Positions 1 to 13,500 of a DNA stretch of 64,000 nt are shown here, piece after piece. This DNA is from Spirodela intermedia (Eukaryota; Streptophyta; Magnoliopsida; Alismatales; Araceae): contig LR746267.1 of NCBI GenBank assembly GCA_902729315.2, forward strand, positions 8,496,424 to 8,560,423, read 5' to 3'. Numbering within the stretch: position 1 is the first letter of the stretch; the number at the start of each line of letters is the position of its first letter. Both the position numbers and the translations under genes were made by a program. The notes beneath the pieces were generated by a model, which was given only the letters and a program-made list of their open reading frames with translations, was not told the origin of the DNA and made no database searches.

Positions 1-156
1 TAATATGCATCAATGGGAACTGAAGAAAATGGTTTGAAGATGGTTTATTGTCATTCTCCATTCATGCGTATTGCTTCTGATGAACTCTCTGTTGGATATT
101 TTATTCTGCATTTCATTGGTACATAGATCATGTGATTTCACATTTGATGTGCACAG

Positions 157-3100
157 GCCTGATCACAACATTCAAGATGTGAGGTCCAAGATTTTTCCTT
201 TCAAAAGGAGAAAGGTGGAGGCTCCAGAACTCGTCCCTTCCATTTCGTTGCCCATAAGAAGAAAGGAGAGATCGCTTTCTTCATTGGTGGTCAATACGCC
301 CCGTGTGGCAACACAGAGTGGCTTAACACGGAGGAGAACAAAAGCAGCAGGTAGAAAGGCTGCTGCTTTGAGAGGATTAGATATTGATGAACCAATAAAA
401 AAGGAAGATGATGCAGAGGACTGCCCAGCAACATCAGGCTTTGCTGAGACTCTTGACAAGATTTCACAAAATATAAGACAGGTAAAGCAAATGGCACAAG
501 AACAACCCGAAATTTCCCTCTTGGTACTCTCACATTCAATCTTGGTGACATTCGCTGTATACTTGTGAGTGGATGCAGAATAATTTCAACGCAGGGACGT
601 CAAACCATGCATCTAATAAAAATGCAGAGAATGGTGAGGAACCTTCGGCGGATAAGACGGAACTCTGGAAGCCTTTAAATTGTTTAGTTGAAGCCGCCAA
701 TAGGACGAAGACTCTCAATTCCAGTGACCAGGGTTCTGTTGCCAAAACTGAACAAATTAATTTCACTGAAATTGAAGAAAATGCTGCTCCAAGAAATAAG
801 GCCAGGGAGCACCTACAAAAGCCCAAAATGCTGGATGACAAGAATAGCAATTATCACACAACAGTATTAAGTAAAACTCGAAGAGTGAATGGCGCTGGTC
901 GCAAAAGAGCCGCTGCTTCAAGGGAGCTTGAAACCTCAGCTCAAGCATCACTTTGTGGCACAAGCGTTAAACGGGAAAGGGAGACTAACCCAATATGGTT
1001 CTCGTTGATTTCTGCCCCAGACCGGTGAGAAATAGCTACGATTTATTTGCCATGAAAGAATGCAATCCTGCTTGGTTATGAACAGGTGGTTTTATTCTCA
1101 TCTAAATTTTTCAGGGAAGGAGATGCCCAGCTGCCTCAGTTATCTTCATCTTACCTGAGAATAAAGTAAGTTTTTTTCTCGCTGACATTCATGTCAAGTT
1201 GTTTGTTGCTGGTAATCCGGTAATCAGTCCTTTTGTCATGTTATGGTAGCCTTCTAGCTCCAAAATTTGAGGGATGCTAGCATGTCTTCTACACTGCATC
1301 TGATAGTTAAATTCTCTTCCCATCTTTGGTCAATGGTGTCTACAGACTCATCATGTTGGACATAAACTGAGAGAATTTAAATGCCAGGAAAATTCTCATC
1401 CACCGACCCTGTTGCCTCAAGCTTCATTCTGTGTCCAAGTCCTTTTTATTGCCGATTTTATTGTAAGCATGGTTAATATTTATTAATATCTTCTATTTTA
1501 TGTGATGTTTTTTATTTCTTTTCGGTTGACTGATCATGATGGAACCCCAAAGTTTTGATTCCTTGAATTCAATGTCGCATTAATGAGATAATGTCTCATT
1601 CCCTATTCGCCATCATCTCCTATGTAAAACCAGGTCATTTCCAAATAATCCCACATTTTTTCTCTATGAGTAAGAATTGTCGACTTAATGCCTATCTTCA
1701 CTGTTCTCAGTTCCCTTTAATTTTCTACCCATCTTCCATTTCTCAGGAAAAAACCAAGAGGGGGGGCAATGAGTGCTTGATCAGAGAGAGAATGGGGATC
1801 TTATGTGGGATGCTTTTGTGTAAATTCTATTCTATCCTATGAGCTTAATCTTGGATCATCAGGTGCAAAGGGCAAGCAAGTTTTAAGTCTGAGATATCCT
1901 GCATTTTCTATCCCGGGTGCGACAAACCCTCAAACCGAAGCTCTGATCGACCATATATCGTTGAAAATTTAATCCGTCACTAATAACTAGCATTTGGCAG
2001 AAATCTGGCCATTGATGCAGTCAATAATTGGTTTTTTAGCATAGCCGCATCTGACCTGGAACAGTCTTCTGATTTACATCATAAATTTCTGGTAGACATT
2101 TCAAAATTTTATGATCGTATATAAATATGATTAAATGAACCAGGCATTGCATTATTTGAAATTATGCTGGCGTAAATCCCCAGGAGTTTGAACGCAATAC
2201 TACGTCGTACATCTGCTCGGACACAGAACCAAACAAAAAATAAGTTCGTGGGATTGGCAGTGATTACGGAGTTTCCTGTCAATTCTGCACAAAGCTTTCA
2301 GTTTTGGAAATTTTCCCGAGGATCTGGTTGAAATAGTAAGAAGCTCCAGTGGGCTTTTCATATCGCCTTCTAGGAAGAGAAACACTTCGTCGGATCATTC
2401 TAGTTTGCATCATGGAACTGCAGAGTCTAGTTTGCCACAACCCTATTTTTATTTTACTTGCCCTACTTCGGTAGCTGGTTAATATTTTGTACCCACTTAA
2501 TACCTTATGCATTCGCATGTTTTAATCACTTTCTTAATCTGCGAATTATATTTTTGGCTACAGGGATGGCACCCTACCGGTTCTACTAATCCAAAAATAC
2601 CTTGCCAAGAAGCTTGATCTTGCCAGCGAGACAGAGGTAAACATTCATACTCGTATGGTTTGCATGATGTTTTTATGAGACCAAGATTCTCAAGCGATGC
2701 AGTTAACCTTTGATGCGCCCGCCACCACCACCCCCCCCCCTCTCCCCCTCTCTCAAGGCACTCATACCCGTATGATTCGCAACATGTTTGGAACAAAAGA
2801 AATTATTTTTCCCGGTTTTTTTCCACATTCATACTCGTATTCTCATAAGACCAAGATTCTTGAGCATTCATGCTCGCATGATCTCCGAGATATTTTGTAC
2901 AAAAGTATTGATTTTTCTCTGTTTTGAACACAAATATTGTCATATTTCCATGAGACCTAAGATTCCCAAATCCAGTCCAATCTTCGCATCTGAACGCCCC
3001 TCTCCACTGTGTGTCTCTTCTTACATCTTCTCTGCTCTTGTTGGGTGGGCAGGTGGAGATCACATGTCGAGGGCAAGCTGTGGTGCCATCGCTGGCCCTG

Positions 3101-3229
3101 CACAAGCTGGTGGACCTGTGGCTACATACGGGCTCGTCCCAGAGGGCGGTGGCGTCGGCAGGCTCCTCGGCCGAGAACTTTGTGATGGTGCTCGGCTACG
3201 CCCGCAGAGTCCCCCCCGCCGCCACTTGA
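157..3229 (+). CDS. DRIP: DRIP-type RING E3 ubiquitin ligase, C-terminal exons (5' partial)
   Basis: Five in-phase exons can be read: 157-481, 579-1024, 1115-1165, 2564-2636 and 3053-3229, each with AG/GT borders, ending in TGA. The first begins inside a codon, so the N-terminal RING finger lies left of the window. The exon at 157 opens with RPDHNIQDVRSKIFPFKRRK, a segment typical of DREB2A-interacting protein (DRIP) ligases and close Polycomb-RING (PCGF-like) relatives. The middle is low-complexity, basic and rich in Lys/Arg, with two similar RRTKAAGRKAAA / RRVNGAGRKRAAA blocks. The last three exons encode the C-terminal ubiquitin-like (RAWUL-type) region, with LRIKDGTLPVLLIQKYLAKK and then LALHKLVDLWL. 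In Arabidopsis DRIP1/2 ubiquitinate DREB2A in the nucleus and dampen the drought response. Function here is inferred from family. The 1.4-kb intron 1166-2563 and the 416-bp intron 2637-3052 are AT-rich; the latter holds repeats. Confidence 0.85.
2641..2975 (+). repeat. Degenerate repeats inside the last DRIP intron
   Basis: The phrase CATTCATACTCGTAT (or close variants) recurs at about 2642, 2758, 2826 and 2865. It is followed by variants of ATGAGACCAAGATTC at about 2675, 2845 and 2950. The spacing is irregular, so these are diverged duplications rather than a clean array. They lie almost wholly inside the intron. Confidence 0.6.
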
Positions 3230-3538
3230 TCATCCCCCATCCATTCTTCCGATGCTGCCAATAATCTTGATGTCATAAGTAGTAGTGTGCCATTGTTTCT
3301 CTGTCGGATGCTGGAGGCTGACTCCAGCTTATTATTCATATATCGTCTACAACAGTAGGGGCTGAGTAGAAGGCGATGAGTTGGAGATAATTCCTTCTGG
3401 CCGTTGTATGATCTTCGTTTGTTGCGGGGTTCTCTCTGTCATAGAAGCCTTGTTATGTCTGCTTAATGACAGCATCAAATCTCATAATGTTCTCGTTTTT
3501 TCATAGTGTTCTCATGCTTTTCTACCAGTTGCGAGGGG

Positions 3539-3624
<86 letters not shown>

Positions 3625-5134
3625 TCTCAAATCCTCAACATGTTTGGAGGACCCCGTAATAAAGTAAAAAAGATACGGAATTGGGTTGGGAGCTTTTTCT
3701 AATAAATAATATGTTTTCATCTAAATAAGTGTCATTATTAGCTCATTATCAAGAAATTAGACACCAAATGTAAACAGTTATGGGGGAATTGGCGAATAAG
3801 AACTCCCAATGACCACCCAGAACAGAGCCAAGAAAAGAAGTACCTGAAGGGGTGAGAAAATCTCTTAAGCCCAGCAGAAATGGGGGTAAAATGCTTAAAT
3901 TTCTCTGTATTCACTGCATGACTGATCAATTAGAAAGCTGATGGAGCTTGGGTTTGAAGGGTTTAACATCGGAGGCAAGAAAATATTAATATATATAAAG
4001 ACATAAAACAATCAGCCCGGATGGTTGCAAGAGGGAAGCAAAAGCTCTGATACAACAAAATCCAATCAACTATGGTTTCCCTTGAGCCAGAAAAGATGTG
4101 GCATTCATTCACGGTGGGGGTGAGAACTAGAGAAGGAGAGGGTTTTCTTTCGTATATGAACGAGATGAATTCAAGCCAACCAGATATTGGAGTAAGAAGA
4201 AAAGATTTAGCAAAGGTGGAAGGTTTTTCCCTATTGTGTTATTGCAACGGTCAGATTAGAGTTTGACTTTGGTAGTGGCAGCGAAGACAACTAAGACTGA
4301 AAACTTCTCAATAGATTAGTTTCATAGCGCATATTAATACTGCGCTTAATGATTTGGTCAAACAAGAATATAGCAGCCAATCTAAAAATGCCTCAGGAGT
4401 AGGATAGATCCTGGCAATGTCTAAACACCGACGAAACTAGTCAAGCACACGAGATAAAGATGATGCTGCTGCTGATGATGATGATATATATTCATGCATA
4501 GGGCAAGACCCACCAGATGTTCTAGCATTATCCAGTTTAAGCAGCATAGAACCGTGAGATCGAGAAGGCAGAAGACAATCTAAAATATGAACAAGGCTTG
4601 CAATAGAAACGGCACCCAACATTAATAGAATTATGGATTGTGAAACTGAACAATTTAATATAAATAGTACACACAGATCCTCAGAAACAGGATTGAATCC
4701 ATCAAGAGCATGTTTACATTTGAAGAGGAAAAGTTCATCGAGAGACAAATCACACATTGAAGTCGGGCAGTTATCACAGTCTGGCTCCTGAATTATTATG
4801 GAAAAAAATGAGGAAGCCATTTCTGAAAGAACTCGAACTCCATGTAGAGCCATTTGTAATTTGTTCTCATGAACGATTTACAGGAAAATTATAGAAGAGA
4901 TAAAAACAGGAATAAACGCCGATCAATCTCGTTCAGCGTGAATTGAGCATTCTGAAGCTGGGTGAGGACGACAGATTCACAAGGAAACATGGGTAGATCA
5001 CACACCTACCGCAACGACAGAATCTCGAGAAGAGATTGGGGCTAGATCCTTCAACCCCTTCGACGTGGCATATCACATCTCCTTCTTACCCACACTGTCC
5101 TGGGAACTACTAGCTTCTCCAAACCAAAGAAATA
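3230..5134. other. Convergent 3' flanks of DRIP and PRA1
   Basis: This stretch lies between two converging stop codons. It holds the 3' untranslated parts of both genes, a long (TC)n tract and AT-rich sequence. An open frame on the minus strand (4437-4853) has no recognisable domain and is not called. No RNA gene or transposon was recognised. Confidence 0.5.
3541..3618 (+). repeat. (TC)n microsatellite, about 39 uninterrupted units
   Basis: Uninterrupted TC dinucleotides, the longest such tract in the window, about 310 bp past the DRIP stop codon. Probably within or just beyond the 3' untranslated region. Length is likely polymorphic. Confidence 0.97.
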
Positions 5135-5755
5135 TCACACCCGAGAATAGGGCGGACGATGGGGGCTGCCTACCACGGACAGCAATCCTCCTTCCGCGGC
5201 CTCCTGCTCATCAAGAAACAAGTCGTCCGTGATCCTGAGAGCCGAGTGGAGAATTACGACTGCGGCACCGATCGCCAAGGAAACAAGTACGTTCAACCCG
5301 ACGTGGGTGAGCACGAGAGCCACCACTGTGACGATGGAGAACACGAACAGGACGACACGGTCGCTGAGGGTTCGGTGGAAGATAACGATCGGCTCGTCGC
5401 GGGAGAAGTACAGGGTGAGCCAGCCGACGAAAATCACGAGGAAGACGATCATGGATATGGGGTGAAAAATGAGACTAAGAAAGAGGATGAGGAGGACGAC
5501 GATGGCGTAGTTGACTTGGAAGTAGGCGACGTTACGGCGGACTCGGGCCATGGCCTCGCCGTAGCTGTAAGGGCGGACAAAGGCCGAGATGTCCGCGAAC
5601 TCCCGCCATGGTCGGCGGGTGGCGAGGAGCTCCCTACCACGCTGCTTCATCAGCGAAATGGAATCCACGACGGCGGATGTACGCGAGGTGGACGCAGCCG
5701 ACGTCCTCGCAAATGTGGGAATCGCCCCGTACCCGGATGGCGGAGCCGCCGACAT
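5135..5755 (-). CDS. PRA1: PRA1 family protein (prenylated Rab acceptor)
   Basis: Single-exon frame of 206 aa, opening [19 protein letters not shown]. An upstream in-frame ATG at 5959 would add 68 residues that begin with low-complexity Arg/Glu-rich sequence read from a GA repeat. The start at 5755 fits the usual plant PRA1 length of about 200 aa and is preferred. Family features seen: the segment [12 protein letters not shown], then [23 protein letters not shown] before the membrane part, and two long hydrophobic hairpins (about residues 88-125 and 145-180) giving four membrane passes. The segment [11 protein letters not shown] lies between them. The short C-terminal tail is acidic and then Pro-rich. 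PRA1 proteins sit in ER, Golgi and endosomal membranes, bind prenylated Rab GTPases and help load them onto membranes. Specific Rab partners cannot be read from sequence. Confidence 0.92.
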   Translation of the reverse strand: MSAAPPSGYGAIPTFARTSAASTSRTSAVVDSISLMKQRGRELLATRRPWREFADISAFVRPYSYGEAMARVRRNVAYFQVNYAIVVLLILFLSLIFHPISMIVFLVIFVGWLTLYFSRDEPIVIFHRTLSDRVVLFVFSIVTVVALVLTHVGLNVLVSLAIGAAVVILHSALRITDDLFLDEQEAAEGGLLSVVGSPHRPPYSRV

Positions 5756-7576
5756 CCTGGCAGAAGGAGAGATCTCCCGTACCCCACCTCCCTTGGAGCA
5801 ACGGAACCAGACAACAAACCCTAACAGCCGAAGAGCTAGCGACAGGTGGGAGATCGCCCTCTCTCCCTCTCTCTCTCCCTCTCTCTCTCTCTTATTTCTC
5901 TTCCCCATTCGCGCAGACGGCGGGGAAGAGAGGGCGGAGGAGCAGGACGAAAAGGCCACCAGATTCAGCTCTGAATTACGAACTATCCTAGCACTATTGT
6001 CGGATCTAATACTACGGTTTTTCCTTTAATCTCCTCTTCTCTGCGTATCCTTTAGCTCTCTGTCTCTGTCTCTCTCTTCTGGCCCGTCTTGGAATCGCTA
6101 GAGAGAGAAAGAGAGAGAGAGAGAGAGAGCTCTGATTTCCAACCGACCAGTACGTGTGAAGGAAGAACGAGGACCTTTTCGGTAAAACAATATTTAAAAA
6201 TTCTTCTCACGGTTGCATTACGTTGGAGAATTTTGGGAGAGTTAATCAAGAAAAAAAATACTCCACGGAAAATACGAGATAAAAATCCAGTATATGTAAA
6301 GGTCTTACCCTAGCTTCTTCACGCGTTGACTAATTCTTCCTCACTTTGATGACTCCGTACCTTAATCGTTGTTGCGCCGTTGACCCTCATCGAGCAGTAC
6401 CCCCTAAAATTCAGGGTTATTTTTTTATAAAATAAGTTACAAGTTAAAATAACCATAGCTTATAAGTAATTAACACATAATTATGTAGTTAGAAAATACA
6501 AGCTTGCGAAAATGTCAGAAAAATAATTGATCCTATTAATTATTTAGTCAACCCTCAAGGCAGATCATCATTTAGGGTAAATGGCAAAATGATGTTTCTT
6601 ATATTGAAAACTTTCTGTTTTTAGTCAAAATAATTGGCATTATTCGTCATCTTGATTCCCTTCTTTCCTAAAAACAGTAAGTCTCGAGTTGCAGATGGGA
6701 GGGGCTGCGCGTGTGGGGCCTTGCCCACCTGATGATCACTTCCCAAGATTCTCGTGGAATGCTGGGAAGATAATGCTCTTACTTATTTTTTAGTTTTTTT
6801 TAGAATAAAATAAAGCAAAAGGCTCTCCAAATTCAGATTTTTACCCACAAATCTAACCAAACTCATACGGAGTAAATAAATAATTGGGGCCTCTATGATT
6901 ACGCCGGCCCATCACGCACAGCACGTGTTCGCTGGAAAGCCTACGTGGAGGGCCCCCGCGCATGTGCACAGCCGGCGGAGGATTGGCCGTCGCGGCGGCC
7001 GAGAGTGGCGCCGCGGGCGGGATGCGTCTGTCGGCGTGCAGTTGGAGAGTTTCCGCCGGGAGATGGACCGGGCACATGCCGTGTCCCCACTATGATCTCA
7101 TGCTTCCGACCGCTAGAGGATGTGTGAAGGGTCAAAATAAAAGAGTCTAGTAACATACGCAGATGCAGGAATCGGCGAAACAAGGCACAGTTTACGGCCA
7201 TTCAATGGCGCCATCTGCAAGCGGCTAGTGATAGAATGAGGGGATTGCAGGGTCTGGACAAGGGCCGGGATGAGCGAGAACCAGTGGCGAGAGACAGAGA
7301 AGGGTACCTCCACATTTTGAGGCTCGCCTCTTTCTCTCTCTTCCTTGGGATCTTGGGGAGTGATCTGGGCAAGGAGATGAGGTCTCTCTCGTCCGGCGCA
7401 AGTCAAATAATCTGAGGCGGGAGTTTGTACACGGTTGGAGTGTTTCCATATTTCCTGCCAGATGAGACCCGGGAGAGTGAGACTATGAGCAGGCGTCCTC
7501 ATCTCATCAAGATATAGTAATGAAAATCAATCGAGGGCTTTTACATCATCGTCACCTGAAGCAGAAGCTCAGGCTT
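5756..7576. other. PRA1 upstream region and 3' flank of the FemAB-like gene
   Basis: Next to the PRA1 start are CT/GA-rich tracts (5866-5892 and 6098-6129), probably 5' leader and promoter. The rest, up to the FemAB-like stop, is AT-rich and then GC-rich. Frames at 6853-7502 show no domain and are not called. Confidence 0.5.
6098..6129 (+). repeat. (GA)n tract upstream of PRA1
   Basis: Near-perfect GA repeat about 350 bp upstream of the PRA1 start codon. Such tracts can bind plant BPC/GAGA factors, but function here is inferred. Confidence 0.85.
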
Positions 7577-10500
7577 TTAGTCCAAACCATCCTTGAAGGG
7601 CCCAGAATCATGCAGCATTTGGATGACGAGTTTGATCTGCCAAGAACACGGATCAGCAATTAACTGAGAACGGTAAGAGCAAAGACCATCATCATGTGCA
7701 CGAGTATATTATCATCATTAAGTGTTGTCAACGTGACTGTATGAGAGTTGACTCAACTCCAATGACTGAAGACGATGAACAGATGAGAGAAGATACCTGA
7801 TCGGTCTCGCGTGAGAGAAAGTCCTGAATGGCTACCTTGAAGCCGTCATCTCTGATGTAGTGGGAACTGTAGGTCATCACAGGCATATAACCCCGCTGGA
7901 TTTTATGCTCTCCTTGTGCTCCAGCCTCCACCTTGTTAAGATTAAGCTCGATGGCAGCTTCTATTGCCTGAAGATGGTTCAGATGGCAATATACGAGGGA
8001 GACTAATTTTAGTGTTAAATGGAGAGATGAAGATCACCAATTACTCCTTATACATATATTTTGGCTAGATCACCTGGTAATAACATGCTTCAAAGTGCAG
8101 ACTTGGATAATAAGCCTGTGGATGGCATCCCCATAGACGACCAAATAAAGTGTCTCCTCCAATCAGGTTGAGGGCTCCGGCAACAAGCTCATCCCCATCT
8201 TCAGCAACAACAAGCAGCACATGATCGCCCATCTTCTCTCCCAACTGGTAAAAGAAATCTCTCGTCAGATAAGGTCGACCCCACCTACACACAAAACTAG
8301 AATGGTCAGCATCAGAGTAAGAATAGAAAGCAAGAGGAATACCATTTCTAGTTGTATGTCAAGAATATGTACCAAGAGGAAGCATCTTCAGAGGCATCGT
8401 CTCTAGTTGTATAGAACATGTTTGATGACCTCAATATAGAAATATAGCTATCTTACTTTTAGATCAAGAACCAATACCGTGCAAAAAGACCGTCCTGATC
8501 CTCATCGTTCACAGGGATAATCTCATTACCAAATTTCTTAAAACCAATGTTTTAGGCCATTGACAAACGTCAAGGTTTCTCAGCATAATTCAGAGTCACA
8601 AGCATAACGTGATGCCTTATGTTAAAAAAAAAACCCCCTGATCATCATCCTTCATAGGGATCATGCCATTATCAAATTCCTTTCCTTTTTAAGTTAACGT
8701 TGCACAATCTTAGTCCCGGTATTCATGATGTCACAGAGATATCAAACATCAATATCGTTGCAAGGCATGCATTTTTATGTGAATAATATTTTATTGACAT
8801 AATGAAATTCAGGGATCTAAGTTTTCAACCTACAATTAAAAAAAATTGGCCAACTCCCACAGAGGAATGTAATGCAATAGTTATTATTCAATAACTACAT
8901 TAGTTATGATCCTTCTTAAGGACAGTGTCATCATTAAATATCACGACAATATTACACTTCTCAGCATCATCTTCCAGGACCATATTTTCGGCCAATATTT
9001 GTTGAAACTCCCACCCTAGATTCAAACGTCAAAACCATTATATGGCGGTCATCTACATCCAGACTGATATGCCTAAATAAGTAAAGCTTCTTCGGATCGT
9101 TCTTACCATTTCCTCGAATGGGCCACAGTTTGCCTACAAGGAATGTCAACAATGCAACTCTATCCAGGGAAGGGTTAGTCCTTATGATAGAAGTTTTTTA
9201 ATATGTTACTGATCATTGACCCAGGGAAGCAGAATCTCAAGGTGGAACCAAATTAGAAAGTTATAATTCTGGCTGAAATCAGTAGATTCATGAACCCTCA
9301 CAGGCAAAGGTCTGAGTTCAGGTCATTGTGTCTACTTACTCACTTTACGCTCTAGTTATTGCTTCTGATATCAACTTAGTCCCATGCTTATTTTTCGTGG
9401 CTCATTCAACTTTTCAAAGTACCTTGTTCATTGACATTACCACCCTTCCTCACAACAATTTTATTTTTTCATATCCTTTCTCAAGAAAATTTAGATGGAG
9501 CTCCTAAAAATTAAAGGAAAAATTTTCATATTTCGATCGATTCTCTCACAGGAGGCATGTCCCCATCAAAAAGTAGGGGTAAGTTTAGAATCCAGGAATT
9601 TCTATTAAAACATTTTTGCCTTCTTCAAACATTTTTGTTCTAGAAATAAGATAATCTCGGGATCACTGATTAGCCACAGATATTAGGTCAATCAACTAGC
9701 AGCCATTTTCTCACAACAGACTAGATGTTTCGAACGAGTACACCACAGAAATAAGAAAAAGGATCTGCCTGACTCGAAATCATTGATTGGGTCAAAATTT
9801 TAAATATTCTTCTCTTATGAACAACTCAACGACCAAAAACATAAATTCCCACGCTTATTGAGCCTAACGCTACCGACAAACGTCACCATGAAGACCGCAG
9901 GCCTTCTGCATATATCTGTTAATCTTTGATCATCACTTGTAGAAAATCTCCTTAAACTAGGCCTTGTGAAAGACATTTTTTTTCAAAGAAAACTACAAAG
10001 ATCTCAAGGTGACAAGCTGAAAGCAAAAGCAAAAGTGCAACCAGAGCACGGATCTGGCAATCAAAATTCTTAGGAAAAAATAAGCACGCAGTGTGCATAA
10101 GGTAGTAGTAGTGAGATTGATATTAGACATATATCACCAAAGAAATGAAGAGATGTCTCTCATCTGAGGAAAAGAGTCCAAAGTACAGTACAAAAATTAA
10201 TGTAGGAAAGACAAGATATATGCCAATTTTTTTGCATGGAGACAGAAAAAACTTAACTTGTTATCTGTTGTGTTCCTATAGAATTTGTAGAATGCATCCC
10301 AATGCTCGTCCTGTCACAATGATCACAGTAGATTACAGTAAATATCCACTATATTATTTTCTTCCACCAACATGTATTTGGGGGTGAGAGGGGGGAGGGG
10401 GGATCGCCATATGTCAGATCCAATAACAACAGAAGAGAGAATACAATATCATAAGGGTAACTGAGATGGTCAACTATAACAAAAGGCAAATATCAGATGG

Positions 10501-13500
10501 TCAATTGCGAAATAATTAATTGATATCTAAAATAAATTGGCTAAAATATCTTCCGACCATAAACAATATTATGCTAAAGAATTTTGCGCCTCGAATATTT
10601 TTCATGGAATCCCCGTCCTAAGTTAGGCCTTTTGTTGCGATTTGGTACACTATGATGGCAGGATGAGTGCTTGCTTATTTTTTCTATTTCAAACTAAAAG
10701 TGGCCGTTAACGAGCAGATGGATCGATTGCCACTGAAAGAAAGGACATATTGACTAGTTCCCACAGGAAGAAATCGTAGGCGGTCTGTAGGTAAAGATGG
10801 AAATAGGCACCAGAAATGAAATGCCAAATCAAGAGCTTCTCACTGCTAAATTGATAGATGACAATCGAGATTATTTTACATTCCGATTTGTATATGAATA
10901 TAGTTAAGTTAATGATACCATGACAAACGAAATATCAAAAAACAGATGAAGATGTCAAATAGAAAAACTATCATCTATCAACAACCCTGGATGGAGAAGA
11001 TGCAGACTCATGGGGTCAACAATTTGCACAAAGAGATATAACCGACGAGAAGAGCCACTGAAATCTTACGCTCAATCAGGGAAAACATTCCCCGAATTTA
11101 TCTTTGAATTTTTTTTTTCCAATTTCATCATTTTGCATCCCATTTAGAATTATGAACCAGACCAGGGGTTTAACATCTACAAGGGTGGGATGATATCATT
11201 AATATACTTTCTCCACTGTCCTCAGATCTATGTGGTCAATAAAAGTATCTCCACTTTCACCATGCCCTTACAACCCCAGCCAACCAGTGATTCTTTTCAG
11301 CTCTTTAGTTGAAAAGGATGGAAATCCTCTATTGAACGGCACCAGAGCAAAAGAGTACGAAGAGAAAATAATAATTATGGGGTTCCAGATGATGATCCTC
11401 TAAATTTAATCATAAGAAAGGAGGGGTCTCTATAGCTAACTAAATCGCCCATAAGAACCGTCGCATTCATCCCCCCCAACCCCCCCTAAAGCTACTTTGA
11501 ATTATGCTCTTGTTAAATAATTCAGGAATTTATTCATATAAGTACCTTTATTTCGTGACCTCGAAGGCGTTTCATTTTTAGATTTTGAGCAGATATCTGC
11601 ATGAGAAAACAAGGTGATGGCATTGTCAAATTCTTTGTCTGTATTGAAACTAATGACCAAAACCAGCTAGTTGAAAACTTCTGCAAAAACCAGCAGAAGT
11701 GAATAAATATGAATGATTTGTGACAAGGAAAAAGCTGATCGCCTGGTCAAAGGTAGACACGGATTTTCTGGCAGAAGACCATCTATATTTACGAGAAAGA
11801 AAATAAAAAAAAATAACAAATTTTACTAACCTTTTTACGCTCCTGGCGAATGTTTTTTCTTTTGTTTTGCTTCATATCCATCAGGAACTCATCGAAGCTA
11901 AGACAAAAGTATCAAAGATTTCAGTATATAATCAACTCACAGCATAATAAAGCCAGGCCATAAACTCAGTGCATATATGCTGTCACCAATGGCAATAAGT
12001 CATCACCGAACACAGCTTACGGTTCTAGAGGTTTTAACTATTTCTTCCCCTCATTTCTAGATAACTGTAAATTTCACTGAAAAGAAAAAACGCAAGCAAA
12101 TATATGAAATCTCTAGAGATATATGACTGATTTAGGAAGCTTCAAATCGTCAAAGGATAAACATCTGGCGAGGTAAAAATTTCAGGCCAAGATCACTTAA
12201 CAGCAAGACGGATATATGATATGTCGGGCTATAAAAATAAAGCGAACCAATTAATCCAAGTAAACACACGAAACTCAATAATATAATGTTGGAGTGTTGC
12301 AATTTCCAAAGACCAACGTAATTTGCAAACATGTTAGAGCTAGGAGCTTCACAGTGGACACTGCACTTGACTGCAGAAAAAAAATAGAATGTCTGATGAT
12401 GTTTTACCGGTCTATTTGTGAAGGCTACTGTTTTCACTAAGTAATCACAAATAAAACACTCCTCACAGGAAATAGTGAGAAATCTCTTGATCAGACAAAT
12501 GTATAGAAGAGGACTCAAACTTGTCAGAGCCTAAATGAACAAATCTAAGGAATGTAACCCAGCCCATTCCTCTATGCTTTGCAAACTTCTTTTGACTTTA
12601 CAGAAGCGGTGGCAAGAACCTCAATTTTTAATTACATCAACTATAGGTTTATAGAAGAAATAATGTTTCAAATCTTTTGGGACATTCATATGACTTAACA
12701 TTATAACTCCACAATGAGAATAAGGGAAGCAGATATAACGAGAAGAAAATACGTTCTTACATATGATTCTAAATAATCAATCCTCAACAGAAGCAGATAT
12801 AGGCATGACAAACTGACATAAAATAGGAGTGAAGATAAAATGAAAAAAATCAGGATCTACAAAATCATCATGTCCTTACAATCATAAATATAGGGGGGAG
12901 GGAAAGGTATTAGAATTAACTCTTTGATCATTTTTCTAAAAACACATAGCACTATAAATTTATTAAGTATAAAAAGGAGACACATGGACATACAAGAATG
13001 TGTAAAGTGCGATCTCAAAAGAATTGAGAAGAGCAGTGACAACCCAGAAGAAGACTATACTTATCATAATGCTCACTTTTTGTAATTACGATTTTTCCAG
13101 TGATACTGCATCCCTGTTCTTTGCAGAAAGCCATCCTTCCTCATTTTCTGCCACTCTGTCTCAGATGGGAATGTCACATGTAATGATGAGACTTTCAACT
13201 GCAAGAACATTAAAAATTTAGTGACAATATATGACAACACACTCAAGCACGCTTTTGCCAGAATAATTCGATAACTAATCAGAAACAGCGCAATAATAGC
13301 AAGCGGAAGAAGATCCCCATCATAATTTTGGGCTATACTATGCCTATAGATAGCTGAACACCATGTGAGGAACACGATAACATCAGATGATTTTAAACAG
13401 AGTCAACTCATTTTCTGTATCTTAGCAATGGCCTTTACTGACAGCCTTGGATCACTAACAACGACTCAGAGAGAAAAACATTATTTAATAAATTTTCCCA

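Noticed and set aside
3541-3618. Regular repeat considered as a CRISPR-like array
   Set aside because: It is a plain TC dinucleotide tract without spacers, in a eukaryotic genome.
4437-4853. 138-codon minus-strand frame near PRA1
   Set aside because: No family resemblance; lies in the 3' flank between convergent genes.
5756-5959. N-terminal extension of PRA1 from the ATG at 5959
   Set aside because: The added 68 residues include Arg/Glu repeats encoded by a GA tract and do not resemble PRA1 N-termini.
7113-7502. 129-codon minus-strand frame downstream of the FemAB-like stop
   Set aside because: No domain, and probably 3' untranslated sequence of the gene at 7577.
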